Source of the DNA: Eubacterium sp. UBA3782
GTDB lineage: Bacteria; Bacillota; Clostridia; Lachnospirales; Lachnospiraceae
Direction: 5' to 3'
DNA: 46,949 bases
NCBI GenBank assembly: GCA_002368795.1
Contig: DFFG01000020.1
Coordinates: 1-46,949, forward strand
Position 1 is the stretch's first letter, and each line of letters opens with the position of its first letter. The position numbers and the translations under genes were made by a program. The notes beneath the pieces were generated by a model, which ran no database searches, was not told the DNA's origin, and saw only the letters and a program-made list of their open reading frames with translations. Positions 32,023 to 38,776 of the stretch are shown here, one piece after another.

Positions 32023-32051
32023 AATATACCATAGGGGGTATAGGTTTTCAA
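32023..32051 (-). promoter_or_regulatory. Promoter with CsoR-type operator for the metal ATPase operon
   Basis: On the minus strand TTGAAA (32051-32046), 17 bp, TATATT (32028-32023). The box ATACC-N6-GGTAT (32026-32041) lies in the spacer at the same offset as in the promoter at 21016-21044, and the spacer sequences are nearly alike (CCTATACCCC followed by TATAGG or CTATGG). Confidence 0.8.
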
Positions 32052-32116
32052 GATATATATTTAAGATAACATCTAACAAAATGGCATATCAGTAAAACTA
32101 TAACCATATTAAAAAT

Positions 32117-32150
32117 CCCGCCTGAATGCACATTTGCACATTCAGGCGGG
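32117..32150 (-). terminator. Terminator of rsmJ
   Basis: CCCGCCTGAATG (32117-32128) pairs with CATTCAGGCGGG (32139-32150). On the minus strand it is followed by ATTTTT, so it ends the rsmJ transcript before the metal promoter. Confidence 0.8.
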
Positions 32151-32174
32151 ACTATACTATATATGGCGGTCTAT

Positions 32175-32258
32175 TTATAGAGATTTACTTATGGAGATCT
32201 ACTTATGGAGATTTACTTATAGAGATCTACGTATAGAGCTTTCCTTATGAAGATCTAG
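32175..32258. repeat. 14-bp tandem repeat, six units
   Basis: Units of 14 bp follow TTATRGAGATYTAC. Four are near-identical (32175-32230) and two are degenerate (32231-32258). The array lies between rsmJ and its terminator. Its function is not evident. Confidence 0.8.
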
Positions 32259-32277
32259 GTAAAGCTTAAAATAACAA

Positions 32278-32958
32278 TTACAGCACGATGCAGTCATACC
32301 GCACCGTCTTTCCGGTGATCGCATACGATGGTTTCCGTCCGGCAAGATGCGGACCTTTGAGCGGCCGCTTGATCACGATCCGCTTTGGCTGCAGATCAAG
32401 GGCTGCCTGCAGCAGCTGCTCTTCATTCCCGCAGGGGATCTCCAGCATCTGGAACATCTGCAGTTTCTTGCCGGTGAGTGAATTCTTCTGTTTTTCCGGA
32501 AACATAGGATCAAGATAGATCAGATCCGGGGAGGGTCCCTCATATTCTGACATAAAAGCAATGCTGTCCGCCCGGACCAGGTGCATCCTGCCGGCGATCT
32601 CGCTGAGCGCAGGATCCGCAGCCGCCCGCTGCAGGGCATCCTCCAGAAGATCTGCAATGACCGGATTGTGCTCCAGCAGCGTGACATTATACCCAGCAGC
32701 TGCCAGGATCAGCGAATCCTCACCCAGACCTGCCGTCGCGTCGATCGCCATAAGCGGCCCCTCCGCATGGCGGAACTTTGCCGCCCGGTACAACAGTTCC
32801 TGCTGCAGCCTGCCGCTTTGCAGTCTGTCCGCCTTCCGGCTCAGGTCTCCCCGAAGCACCATGCCGTCCCAGACAAGGCACAGTCCATCCTCATCTCTTC
32901 TAAGAACCGGCCTGTTTTCGGCGGTGTTCTCCGCATTGTCTGCACGTCTTCTGCTCAT
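32278..32958 (-). CDS. rsmJ: 16S rRNA m2G1516 methyltransferase
   Basis: A 226-residue SAM-dependent methyltransferase of the RsmJ (YhiQ) family, acting on 16S rRNA in the small subunit. AIDATAGLGEDSLILAAAG is the SAM-binding loop, YLDPMFPEK is the catalytic DPxF/Y-type motif and IVIKRPLKGPHLAGRKP is the characteristic C-terminal signature. I chose the ATG at 32958, with GGAGG 6 nt upstream, over a TTG five codons earlier. A single gene followed by the 14-bp repeats and a terminator. Confidence 0.9.
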   Translation of the reverse strand: MSRRRADNAENTAENRPVLRRDEDGLCLVWDGMVLRGDLSRKADRLQSGRLQQELLYRAAKFRHAEGPLMAIDATAGLGEDSLILAAAGYNVTLLEHNPVIADLLEDALQRAAADPALSEIAGRMHLVRADSIAFMSEYEGPSPDLIYLDPMFPEKQKNSLTGKKLQMFQMLEIPCGNEEQLLQAALDLQPKRIVIKRPLKGPHLAGRKPSYAITGKTVRYDCIVL

Positions 32959-33046
32959 CCATGACCTCCGCAATCACATACTTCTATATATTATCCTGCT
33001 TCCGTCCCGGTCCGTCAACACACCCGGCGCAAAGCCCCTGTTTTGA

Positions 33047-33075
33047 TTGCGAACCACCCAAAGAATGATTATAAT
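33047..33075 (+). promoter_or_regulatory. Promoter of the candidate leader RNA and DUF3786-CsoR operon
   Basis: TTGCGA (33047-33052), 17 bp, perfect TATAAT (33070-33075). Predicted start near 33082, exactly at the base of a long hairpin. No ATACC-N6-GGTAT box is present here. Confidence 0.65.
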
Positions 33076-33081
33076 GATTAC

Positions 33082-33322
33082 AGTGTCATAAGTCATCCCC
33101 ACACGTCACGCTCTGCGTGTAAGTGGGGGTGTGACTTGATGACACACCCCACATGAGCAGGAAGGGCTGCCCTGGCAGCACGGAACTGCGATTATTTTGT
33201 TTTTTATCCCCCCACCCGGCTTGTAAAGCCCTGGCTGTGCAGTTATCATGTGATTATCACATCAAACATCATTTCCGGGAATCGGCAGTCGGGTGGCATC
33301 ACTTCGGCTGCCGATTTCTTTT
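33082..33322 (+). ncRNA. Candidate structured RNA or leader, unknown class
   Basis: About 240 nt with no ORF and dense pairing. The 5' hairpin spans 33083-33145: GTGTCAT/ATGACAC, AAGTCA/TGACTT, CCCCAC/GTGGGG and ACGC/GCGT stacked around a small loop. Further elements: GCTGCC/GGCAGC (about 33166-33179), GGCTTgtaaAGCC (33218-33230), long-range AACTGC/GCAGTT, ATGTGAT/ATCACAT (33248-33262) and a final terminator hairpin. It starts at a good promoter and ends 20 nt before the DUF3786 ATG. I compared it from memory with 6S, SRP, T-box, cobalamin and NiCo RNAs and found no convincing match. Confidence 0.6.
33280..33322 (+). terminator. Terminator or attenuator before DUF3786
   Basis: AATCGGCAG (33280-33288) pairs with CTGCCGATT (33308-33316), followed by TCTTTT. 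It ends 20 nt before the ATG at 33343, so it either ends an independent RNA or attenuates the operon. Confidence 0.7.
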
Positions 33323-33342
33323 CACCTGACAGGAGGAACGGA

Positions 33343-34008
33343 ATGGATACTTTTTCCTACCCGGTCGTGCGTCTGGAGGATCTTCCCTTTGACTATTATC
33401 TGGATCTGTACCGGCACATTGATCCGGACGAGACCAGGATCAACCTGAATGTGCCGTTTTCTGAGAAGGGTCAGTATTTTCTGGTTACGTTTTTTACTGA
33501 AAAATACAAGATCCGCTATCCCCAGTTTTCGATCCTGCCGGAGAAAAGGATCGATCCGGTGATCTCGGTCTACAGCAACATGTATGCAAAGATCCTCCTG
33601 CTGCGCTACCTGACGGAAGGCACCTTCCAGATCATGAGTGAAAACATGATACCCTTCCGGTACCTGCCCTGGGGCGATACCTATGACCGGCAGTTCCGTG
33701 AGCGCTGTGTGGATCGTCTGGCTGCGGTGTATGCACGGGATCCCGACGGCTTCTGCCGTTTTATGGACAGCCTGCATGCTCTCCCGCAGAATGACGGGGA
33801 TCATTCCTATGATATTGAGATCGTTCCCGGGATCTATACCCGTTTTATCCTGTGGGACGGGGATGACGAGTTCCCCGCTTCGGCACAGATCCTGTTTTCG
33901 GATAATTTTCCGGCCGCCTTCTCGGCAGAGGATGCTGCCTATATCTGCGGCATCATCCTGGATACCTTTGAAGAAAAGACGGCAGGCCTGCCGGTTCAGA
34001 AAGGATGA
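33343..34008 (+). CDS. DUF3786-family protein
   Basis: A 221-residue soluble protein. The C-terminal half matches DUF3786: FRYLPWGDTYDRQFRERCVDRLA, then YTRFILWDGDDEFPASAQILFSDNFPAAFSAEDAAYICGIILDT. The family occurs in acetogens, methanogens and other anaerobes, often near corrinoid or C1 genes; no activity is established to my knowledge. AGGAGG precedes the ATG. It is the first gene after the structured RNA and stops 12 bp before the CsoR gene, so the two should be co-expressed. Confidence 0.85.
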   Translation: MDTFSYPVVRLEDLPFDYYLDLYRHIDPDETRINLNVPFSEKGQYFLVTFFTEKYKIRYPQFSILPEKRIDPVISVYSNMYAKILLLRYLTEGTFQIMSENMIPFRYLPWGDTYDRQFRERCVDRLAAVYARDPDGFCRFMDSLHALPQNDGDHSYDIEIVPGIYTRFILWDGDDEFPASAQILFSDNFPAAFSAEDAAYICGIILDTFEEKTAGLPVQKG

Positions 34009-34020
34009 CTGGTTTTACAG

Positions 34021-34440
34021 ATGAGTGAATATACCAACCACAATGCAGCTTCTCCTGGAAGCAGCACTTCTCCGGTGCATCAGGAAGCGGATCATGGATC
34101 AGAACAGATTCACGGCCACAGCCATGCGCATGCCCACGACTATGATCACCTCCATGATCACAGCCACAGCCATACCCATGATCCCGAGGAAGTGAAGAAG
34201 GTCATCAACCGGCTGGCGCGCAGCATCGGCCACCTCCAGTCCGTCAAGAGAATGGTGGAAAACGGGGTCGACTGTTCCGACGTGCTGATCCAGCTGGCCG
34301 CTGTCCGCGCCGAACTGAATAACGCGGGCAAGGTCCTTTTAAAACAGCACCTGGAACACTGCATCGCCGATGCGATCGAGGAGAATGACACCGCAGCCAT
34401 CGACAAGATGAACTCCGCCATCGACAAGTTCATGAAGTAA
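34021..34440 (+). CDS. CsoR-family metal-sensing repressor with His-rich N-terminus
   Basis: A 139-residue protein. Residues 55-139 are the all-helical CsoR fold (RLARSIGHLQSVKRMVENG; VLIQLAAVRAELNNAGKVLLKQHLEHCI). The ligand positions are Cys85, His110 and Cys114, the Cys-His-Cys set of copper-type CsoR. Residues 20-53 contain 13 histidines in HxH runs, which are not part of the usual domain and may bind extra metal. It lies between DUF3786 and DUF1638 genes and not beside a pump. Two CsoR-type boxes in the window (21026-21041 and 32026-32041) are its likely targets: apo-protein represses, metal-bound protein releases. Which metal is inferred only weakly. Confidence 0.9.
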   Translation: MSEYTNHNAASPGSSTSPVHQEADHGSEQIHGHSHAHAHDYDHLHDHSHSHTHDPEEVKKVINRLARSIGHLQSVKRMVENGVDCSDVLIQLAAVRAELNNAGKVLLKQHLEHCIADAIEENDTAAIDKMNSAIDKFMK

Positions 34441-34456
34441 AAGGACAAGACCTGCT

Positions 34457-35164
34457 ATGGACAAGACCTGTATCAACGCACAAAACTCTGTCGTATTTGC
34501 CTGCAGCTCGATGCTTGGCCACCTGAAAGCCGCAAACCAAAGCCTGGGGACAAATATTCCCGTCATTCCTCTGGGCCGGCAGACACATGTCTTCCCCTCG
34601 GATATGCGGCAAAAGATCCGGGAGCTTTGCGCACAGCTGCCGGATTCCATCGAATATATTTTATTTGCCATGGGCTGGTCGCCGGAGACCTGGAAGGGGC
34701 TCACCCTATCCCGTACCGCAGTGATCCCGGATTTTGATGACTGCGTCAGCATCCTTCTGGCAAACGCAGACGATCAGGTGGGCGATCTCAAGCAAAAAGG
34801 CCATATGTACTACCGGGATTCGGACGGTGGACAATATTCCATCCGGGCGATCCTCGAAAGTGCCCAGAAGGAATACGGCATGGAACCGGGCACCACGGTC
34901 TTTGGCTCCTGGTTTGCCGATTATGTTTCACTGGATATTATCGATACCGGCGCCTATGACTGCTACGCTGAGGGATTTGTGGCCCGGGCCGAGGAGGACG
35001 CACAGCTGATCCGTGTGCCCGTCGATTTCGTCCAGGGAAGCAATCTGGTATGTGAAAAACTGCTATCCGGGCAGTGGGATGATCAGTTCGTTGTCCTTGC
35101 CCCGGGAGAAGAGGCTGCGGCCGGACGTTTCCGTACACAGCCCAATATGCTCTGGGAATACTGA
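34457..35164 (+). CDS. DUF1638-like protein
   Basis: A 235-residue cytoplasmic protein. VVFACSSMLGHLKAA at the N-terminus and the TAVIPDFDDCVSILLANADD segment match the DUF1638 pattern (a core hydrophobic strand followed by H/D-DC-x-x-LLL), and GHMYYRDSDGG follows as in that family. DUF1638 proteins are common in methanogens and anaerobes near corrinoid methyltransferase genes; function unknown. It begins 16 bp after the CsoR stop with a weak SD (AGGA), so it belongs to the same operon. Confidence 0.7.
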   Translation: MDKTCINAQNSVVFACSSMLGHLKAANQSLGTNIPVIPLGRQTHVFPSDMRQKIRELCAQLPDSIEYILFAMGWSPETWKGLTLSRTAVIPDFDDCVSILLANADDQVGDLKQKGHMYYRDSDGGQYSIRAILESAQKEYGMEPGTTVFGSWFADYVSLDIIDTGAYDCYAEGFVARAEEDAQLIRVPVDFVQGSNLVCEKLLSGQWDDQFVVLAPGEEAAAGRFRTQPNMLWEY

Positions 35165-35186
35165 AAGGAGAATACAAAAAAGACTT

Positions 35187-36251
35187 ATGGGTGGATTACT
35201 GATACTGCTTCTGATCTTCTGGCTGATCCGGCCGGGCACAAGCAACCGGCGCAGAAACGATTCAGCCCGCACGATCCTCAAGGTGCTGGGGATCCTTTTT
35301 GGCATCTCCATTTTCTCAGCCCTCCTGGACAGCATGGGCGGCGGCCTGATCCTGCTTGCGCTGGCCACGTTCTTCTTCGTCCGCTATCTGCAGAAGGAAA
35401 AGATCGGCGCCTCCTATGACAGCAATCAGGCAAAAACGGCTGACTACCGAGAAGTCGAAAGCCCCGGAAGCGGCCGCAGGCCAAATGCACAGACCGGCCC
35501 AAAGACGGCCCAGAAGCAGCCTGGCGCGGGATCTGCCGGCGGCTATCCCGGCGGCAATTATGGAAACATCTCGATTCCTTACTCCAAAAAGAGACGGAGC
35601 AGCATCGTAAAGAAGTTCAACCGGGAATATGGATTGACCCTTTCCGACGAGGAAATCTCGGTCATCGTCGAGGCATCCTATCTTTCAGACTCCTGGAAGA
35701 AGGAGATCGCAGACATGAACCGCCGCTACGAAAGCATTTATGAATGGCTGACCGGGGACACCGCTCCCATCCGTGTCTACATTCACGCCTTCGGTCTGCA
35801 GAGCATCTCCTCCGACTTTACCCGGCAGTGGCAGATCGCAGAGACAGCTTTTGACGAGATCTTCACCTATGCGGACAGCCTGAAGAACATGACGTATGAG
35901 CAGCGCCTGGCAAAGGTGAACGAGCACTTCTTCACTACCTTTACCGACGCCAGCTTTATGATCGCCTACCGCTTTATGCAGTTCCGCGGACACACCTACG
36001 ACATTGGCAACGCCTATATCCCAAGGGACCGCAACGAGGACCTGGCCGAACGGATGAAAAAGTATGACCAGCCGCAGCAGGCAGCATCATCCGCTGCATC
36101 CGGCGGAAGCCGTACGGGCTCCGGACAGATGACCGGCTCCGTCAGCAAAAGCAGGACCTTCGGCTCCGACCTGGACAAGGCAGAGCGCACCACAGACTCC
36201 ATCGACGAGGAACTGAAGCAGGCCATGAGCCGCTACGATCTCGACAACTAA
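35187..36251 (+). CDS. Membrane protein of unknown function
   Basis: A 354-residue protein that I do not recognise. Two hydrophobic regions lie at the N-terminus (GGLLILLLIFWLI, and about 29-62 ILKVLGILFGISIFSALL with GGGLILLALATFFFVRY). A low-complexity Gly/Pro/Lys linker follows (about 75-130), then a helical cytoplasmic domain (VKKFNREYGLTLSDEEISVIVEASYLSDSWKKEI to MAYRFMQFRG), and a Ser/Gly-rich tail. The ATG at 35187 has GGAG 16 nt upstream, rather far, so the start is uncertain. It is last in the DUF3786-CsoR-DUF1638 operon and is followed by a strong terminator. Confidence 0.75.
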   Translation: MGGLLILLLIFWLIRPGTSNRRRNDSARTILKVLGILFGISIFSALLDSMGGGLILLALATFFFVRYLQKEKIGASYDSNQAKTADYREVESPGSGRRPNAQTGPKTAQKQPGAGSAGGYPGGNYGNISIPYSKKRRSSIVKKFNREYGLTLSDEEISVIVEASYLSDSWKKEIADMNRRYESIYEWLTGDTAPIRVYIHAFGLQSISSDFTRQWQIAETAFDEIFTYADSLKNMTYEQRLAKVNEHFFTTFTDASFMIAYRFMQFRGHTYDIGNAYIPRDRNEDLAERMKKYDQPQQAASSAASGGSRTGSGQMTGSVSKSRTFGSDLDKAERTTDSIDEELKQAMSRYDLDN

Positions 36252-36280
36252 GATCCTCACAGCCGCTCTTACAGCATGCC

Positions 36281-36364
36281 AAAAGAGGGTGCCGCACATC
36301 ATCGCAGATCTCCTTCACAGCAATTGTTATGCAGGAGATGCAGATGTCGCGGCACCCTCTTTTT
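36281..36364. terminator. Terminator of the DUF3786-CsoR operon
   Basis: AAAAGAGGGTGCCGC (36281-36295) pairs with GCGGCACCCTCTTTT (36349-36364 region), with an inner CTCCT...AGGAG stem. A- and T-runs on both sides allow both directions. Confidence 0.85.
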
Positions 36365-36397
36365 ATACTCATCTACTATTTTAATAGATAACTTCGA

Positions 36398-36668
36398 AAA
36401 AATGCCCCGGGAGACATTAAAGCAAACATTCTGCAGGCCTGATAAGGCCGAAGCCGTTTGCGTAATGCCTTCCGGGGCATTTGCTATGTGCAATCTACAG
36501 AAAACATTAAGGCAAACATTCTGCAGGCCCGACTGGGCTTAAAGCCGTTTGCGTAATGCCTTCCGGGGCATTTGCTATGTGCAATCTACAGAAAACATTA
36601 AGGCAAACATTCTGCAGGCCCGACTGGGCTTAAAGCCGTTTGCGTAATGCCTTCCGGGGCATTTACTT
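36398..36668 (+). repeat. Structured repeat family 2, three tandem units
   Basis: The core ACATTAA.GCAAACATTCTGCAG...GTTTGCGTAATGCCTTCCGGGGCATTT recurs three times with periods of 90 and 91 bp (ACATTAA at 36414, 36504 and 36595). Units 2 and 3 are identical. Only unit 1 keeps the left arm AAATGCCCCGG (36399-36409) that pairs with CCGGGGCATTT. A solitary relative is at 23043-23134. It lies between the convergent CsoR operon and nucleoside permease genes. Confidence 0.9.
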
Positions 36669-36677
36669 TGCAGTTTC

Positions 36678-37664
36678 CTATCTGTCCTCACGGAAATAGG
36701 AAAGACCAAGGGATGCCGGCGGCAGATTCTCCCGCTTCTTCCTGGCGCTGATGACGATCAGCACGATGATGGTGACCAGGTAAGGTGTCATCTTGATCAG
36801 CTCCTGGGTGCTGACGTCGATATTCGGAATGTAGTTGTGAACGATAAACAGGCCGCCGAACAGGATCGAACCGAAGATACTCACGTTCGGTCTCCAGATC
36901 GCGAAGATAACCAGCGCGATGGCCAGCCAGCCTCTGTCACCGAAGGCGTCATTCGACCAGACACCGTTTGCATAGTCCATGACGTAGTACAGACCGCCAA
37001 GACCGGCGATCATGCTGCCGATGCAGGTCGCTGCATATTTGTATTTGGATACGCTGATGCCTGCCGCGTCTGCGGTTGCCGGATTCTCACCGATCGCACG
37101 AAGGTTCAGGCCTGCCCGGGTATGGGTCAGCACATAGCTGGAAACAAGAGCAACGATGATGGCGACATATGCCAGGAAGCTGTAGGAAAAGAACAGCTCA
37201 CCGACCGCACCCAGTTTTCCCGCAAAGGGGAAGGTCGTGCGGTAGACATTGCTGGTCGCCGTCAGTGTGATGGAAGGAACGTCGTTGCCGCTCAGCTTGA
37301 TTAGCGATCCGCCAAAGAAGTTACCAAAACCTACACCGAAGGTCGTCAATGCAAGACCGGTCACGTTCTGGTTTGCGCGGAGCGTTACGGTCAGGAAGCT
37401 GTAGATCAGTCCCATGACCAGGGAACCGAACAGGCTGCAGCAAAGAGGAAGGATCAGGGCGACTGCCTTGTTGATGTTTGCGGGACCGACGCTCTGCTCG
37501 TACAGGAAGGCACCGATAACGCCGCCCATGCCGCCGACATACATGATGCCGGGAATACCCAGGTTAAGGTTTCCGGACTTCTCTGTCAGGATCTCTCCGG
37601 TGGAACCGAACAGCAGCGGAATACCCTGCATGACTGCTCTGTGGATAAAAGCTGTGATCAGCAT
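36678..37664 (-). CDS. Nucleoside ABC transporter permease 2 (NupQ-like)
   Basis: A 328-residue permease of the BmpA-linked group, related to NupQ of Bacillus. FGSTGEILTEKSGNLNLGIPGIMYVGG at residues 20-46 is typical of this subunit, and about eight hydrophobic helices follow, with AIGENPATADAAGISVSKYKY as the ATPase-coupling loop. It pairs with the other permease, whose stop is 2 bp upstream. The set imports purine nucleosides. The last gene of the xpt-importer series; family 2 repeats lie after its stop. Confidence 0.9.
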   Translation of the reverse strand: MLITAFIHRAVMQGIPLLFGSTGEILTEKSGNLNLGIPGIMYVGGMGGVIGAFLYEQSVGPANINKAVALILPLCCSLFGSLVMGLIYSFLTVTLRANQNVTGLALTTFGVGFGNFFGGSLIKLSGNDVPSITLTATSNVYRTTFPFAGKLGAVGELFFSYSFLAYVAIIVALVSSYVLTHTRAGLNLRAIGENPATADAAGISVSKYKYAATCIGSMIAGLGGLYYVMDYANGVWSNDAFGDRGWLAIALVIFAIWRPNVSIFGSILFGGLFIVHNYIPNIDVSTQELIKMTPYLVTIIVLIVISARKKRENLPPASLGLSYFREDR

Positions 37665-37666
37665 CT

Positions 37667-38776
37667 TCAGGCCGCCTCCTTTCTTGCCTCATTGTACTTA
37701 ATCTGATAGTTGATGAAGAACTCGCTTCCGATGATGAAGAAGATGATGATACCGGTAATGATATCGGAGAAGGAGTCATTCAGCCGGAACATGGTCGCGA
37801 TCTCTACCGCGCCCTTGTCCATGAAGGCGATCAGCAGCGAGGTGATCAGCATGTACAGCGGATTGAAATGTGCCATCCAGCTGACCATGATCGCGGTAAA
37901 GCCTCTGCCGGCGACCGTGTCTCTGGTAATGGTATGATCTGTGCCTGCCACCAGCAGGAAGCCGGCCAGACCGCAGATCGCGCCGGAGATGATCATCGTG
38001 CGGATGATGATCTTCGACACATCGATGCCGATGTAGCGGGCGGTATTCTCGCTCTCGCCGACGACGGAGATCTCATAGCCATGCTTGCTGTAGGTCAGGT
38101 AAATGTAGACGATGACGGTCAGCACGGCAACGATCAGAATATTGATCAGATAGTTGTTGTTTGCGATCCGGGGAAGCCAGCCCGCCTGTGTGCTCTGGTT
38201 GATCATGCCGATCTGACCGGAGCCCTTCGGTACGGAAAAGCGGTAGGTATAGTAGGCAACGATCTGGATCGCGATATAGTTCATCATCAGCGTGAACAGC
38301 GTCTCGTTGGTGTTCCAGATCGATTTGAAGATCGCAGGAATCAGGCCCCAGATGGCACCTGCCAGGACACTGGCAAGGATCATGCAGATCATCAGCAGGG
38401 GGGTCGGCAGCTTGTTTCCGCAGAACATCATGACGGCAGCTGTTGCCAGGCCGCCGATCAGGGTCTGTCCCTCTGCGCCTGTGTTCCAGAAGCGCATGCG
38501 GAAAGCCGGTGTGACCGCCAGCGAGATACACAGCAGGATCGCCATGTTCTGGACCATGCTCCATGCACGTCTGGATGTGCCGATGGCGCCGTCGATCATC
38601 GTTGCGTACATGGTGATGGGATTCTCACCGGTAAACAGGACGATGACGATGCCGCAGACCACCAGGGCCAGAGCGACTGCGATCATCCGGATGATGGCAG
38701 AATGCAGTCTTGAGATAGCCGGTCTCTTTATGATATGGAAAAGAGGCTCTTTGACGTGATTATCTTTCGTTGGCAT
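37667..38776 (-). CDS. Nucleoside ABC transporter permease 1 (NupP-like)
   Basis: A 369-residue permease. A hydrophilic N-terminus of about 30 residues precedes some nine hydrophobic helices. GENPITMYATMIDGAIGTSRRAWSMVQNM, AFRMRFWNTGAEGQTLIGGLA and the coupling loop VVGESENTARYIGIDVSKI are hallmarks of the NupP/BmpA-linked permeases. The ATG overlaps the 3' end of the ATPase gene by 17 bp, with GGAGG inside it, so translation is coupled. It forms the pore with the downstream permease. Confidence 0.9.
   Translation of the reverse strand: MPTKDNHVKEPLFHIIKRPAISRLHSAIIRMIAVALALVVCGIVIVLFTGENPITMYATMIDGAIGTSRRAWSMVQNMAILLCISLAVTPAFRMRFWNTGAEGQTLIGGLATAAVMMFCGNKLPTPLLMICMILASVLAGAIWGLIPAIFKSIWNTNETLFTLMMNYIAIQIVAYYTYRFSVPKGSGQIGMINQSTQAGWLPRIANNNYLINILIVAVLTVIVYIYLTYSKHGYEISVVGESENTARYIGIDVSKIIIRTMIISGAICGLAGFLLVAGTDHTITRDTVAGRGFTAIMVSWMAHFNPLYMLITSLLIAFMDKGAVEIATMFRLNDSFSDIITGIIIFFIIGSEFFINYQIKYNEARKEAA

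Noticed and set aside
31917..32051. N-terminal extension of the DUF6110-like frame
   Set aside because: It runs through the -35, the operator and the -10 of the operon promoter; AAGGAGG before the ATG at 31916 fits better.
33082..33145. 6S RNA, SRP RNA or CRISPR-type repeat
   Set aside because: The 5' end pairs locally rather than with the 3' end, the SRP core GGAAGGAAGC-type loop is missing, and no repeat-spacer array is present.
33285..33300. T-box-like GGGTGGCATCAC near the leader terminator
   Set aside because: The conserved ACC of GGGTGGNACC is not kept, the sequence lies in the terminator loop instead of its 5' arm, and no aminoacyl-tRNA or amino-acid gene follows.
36398..36668. CRISPR array
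   Set aside because: Three units of about 90 bp, including what would be spacers, are themselves repeated, and no cas genes are in the window.
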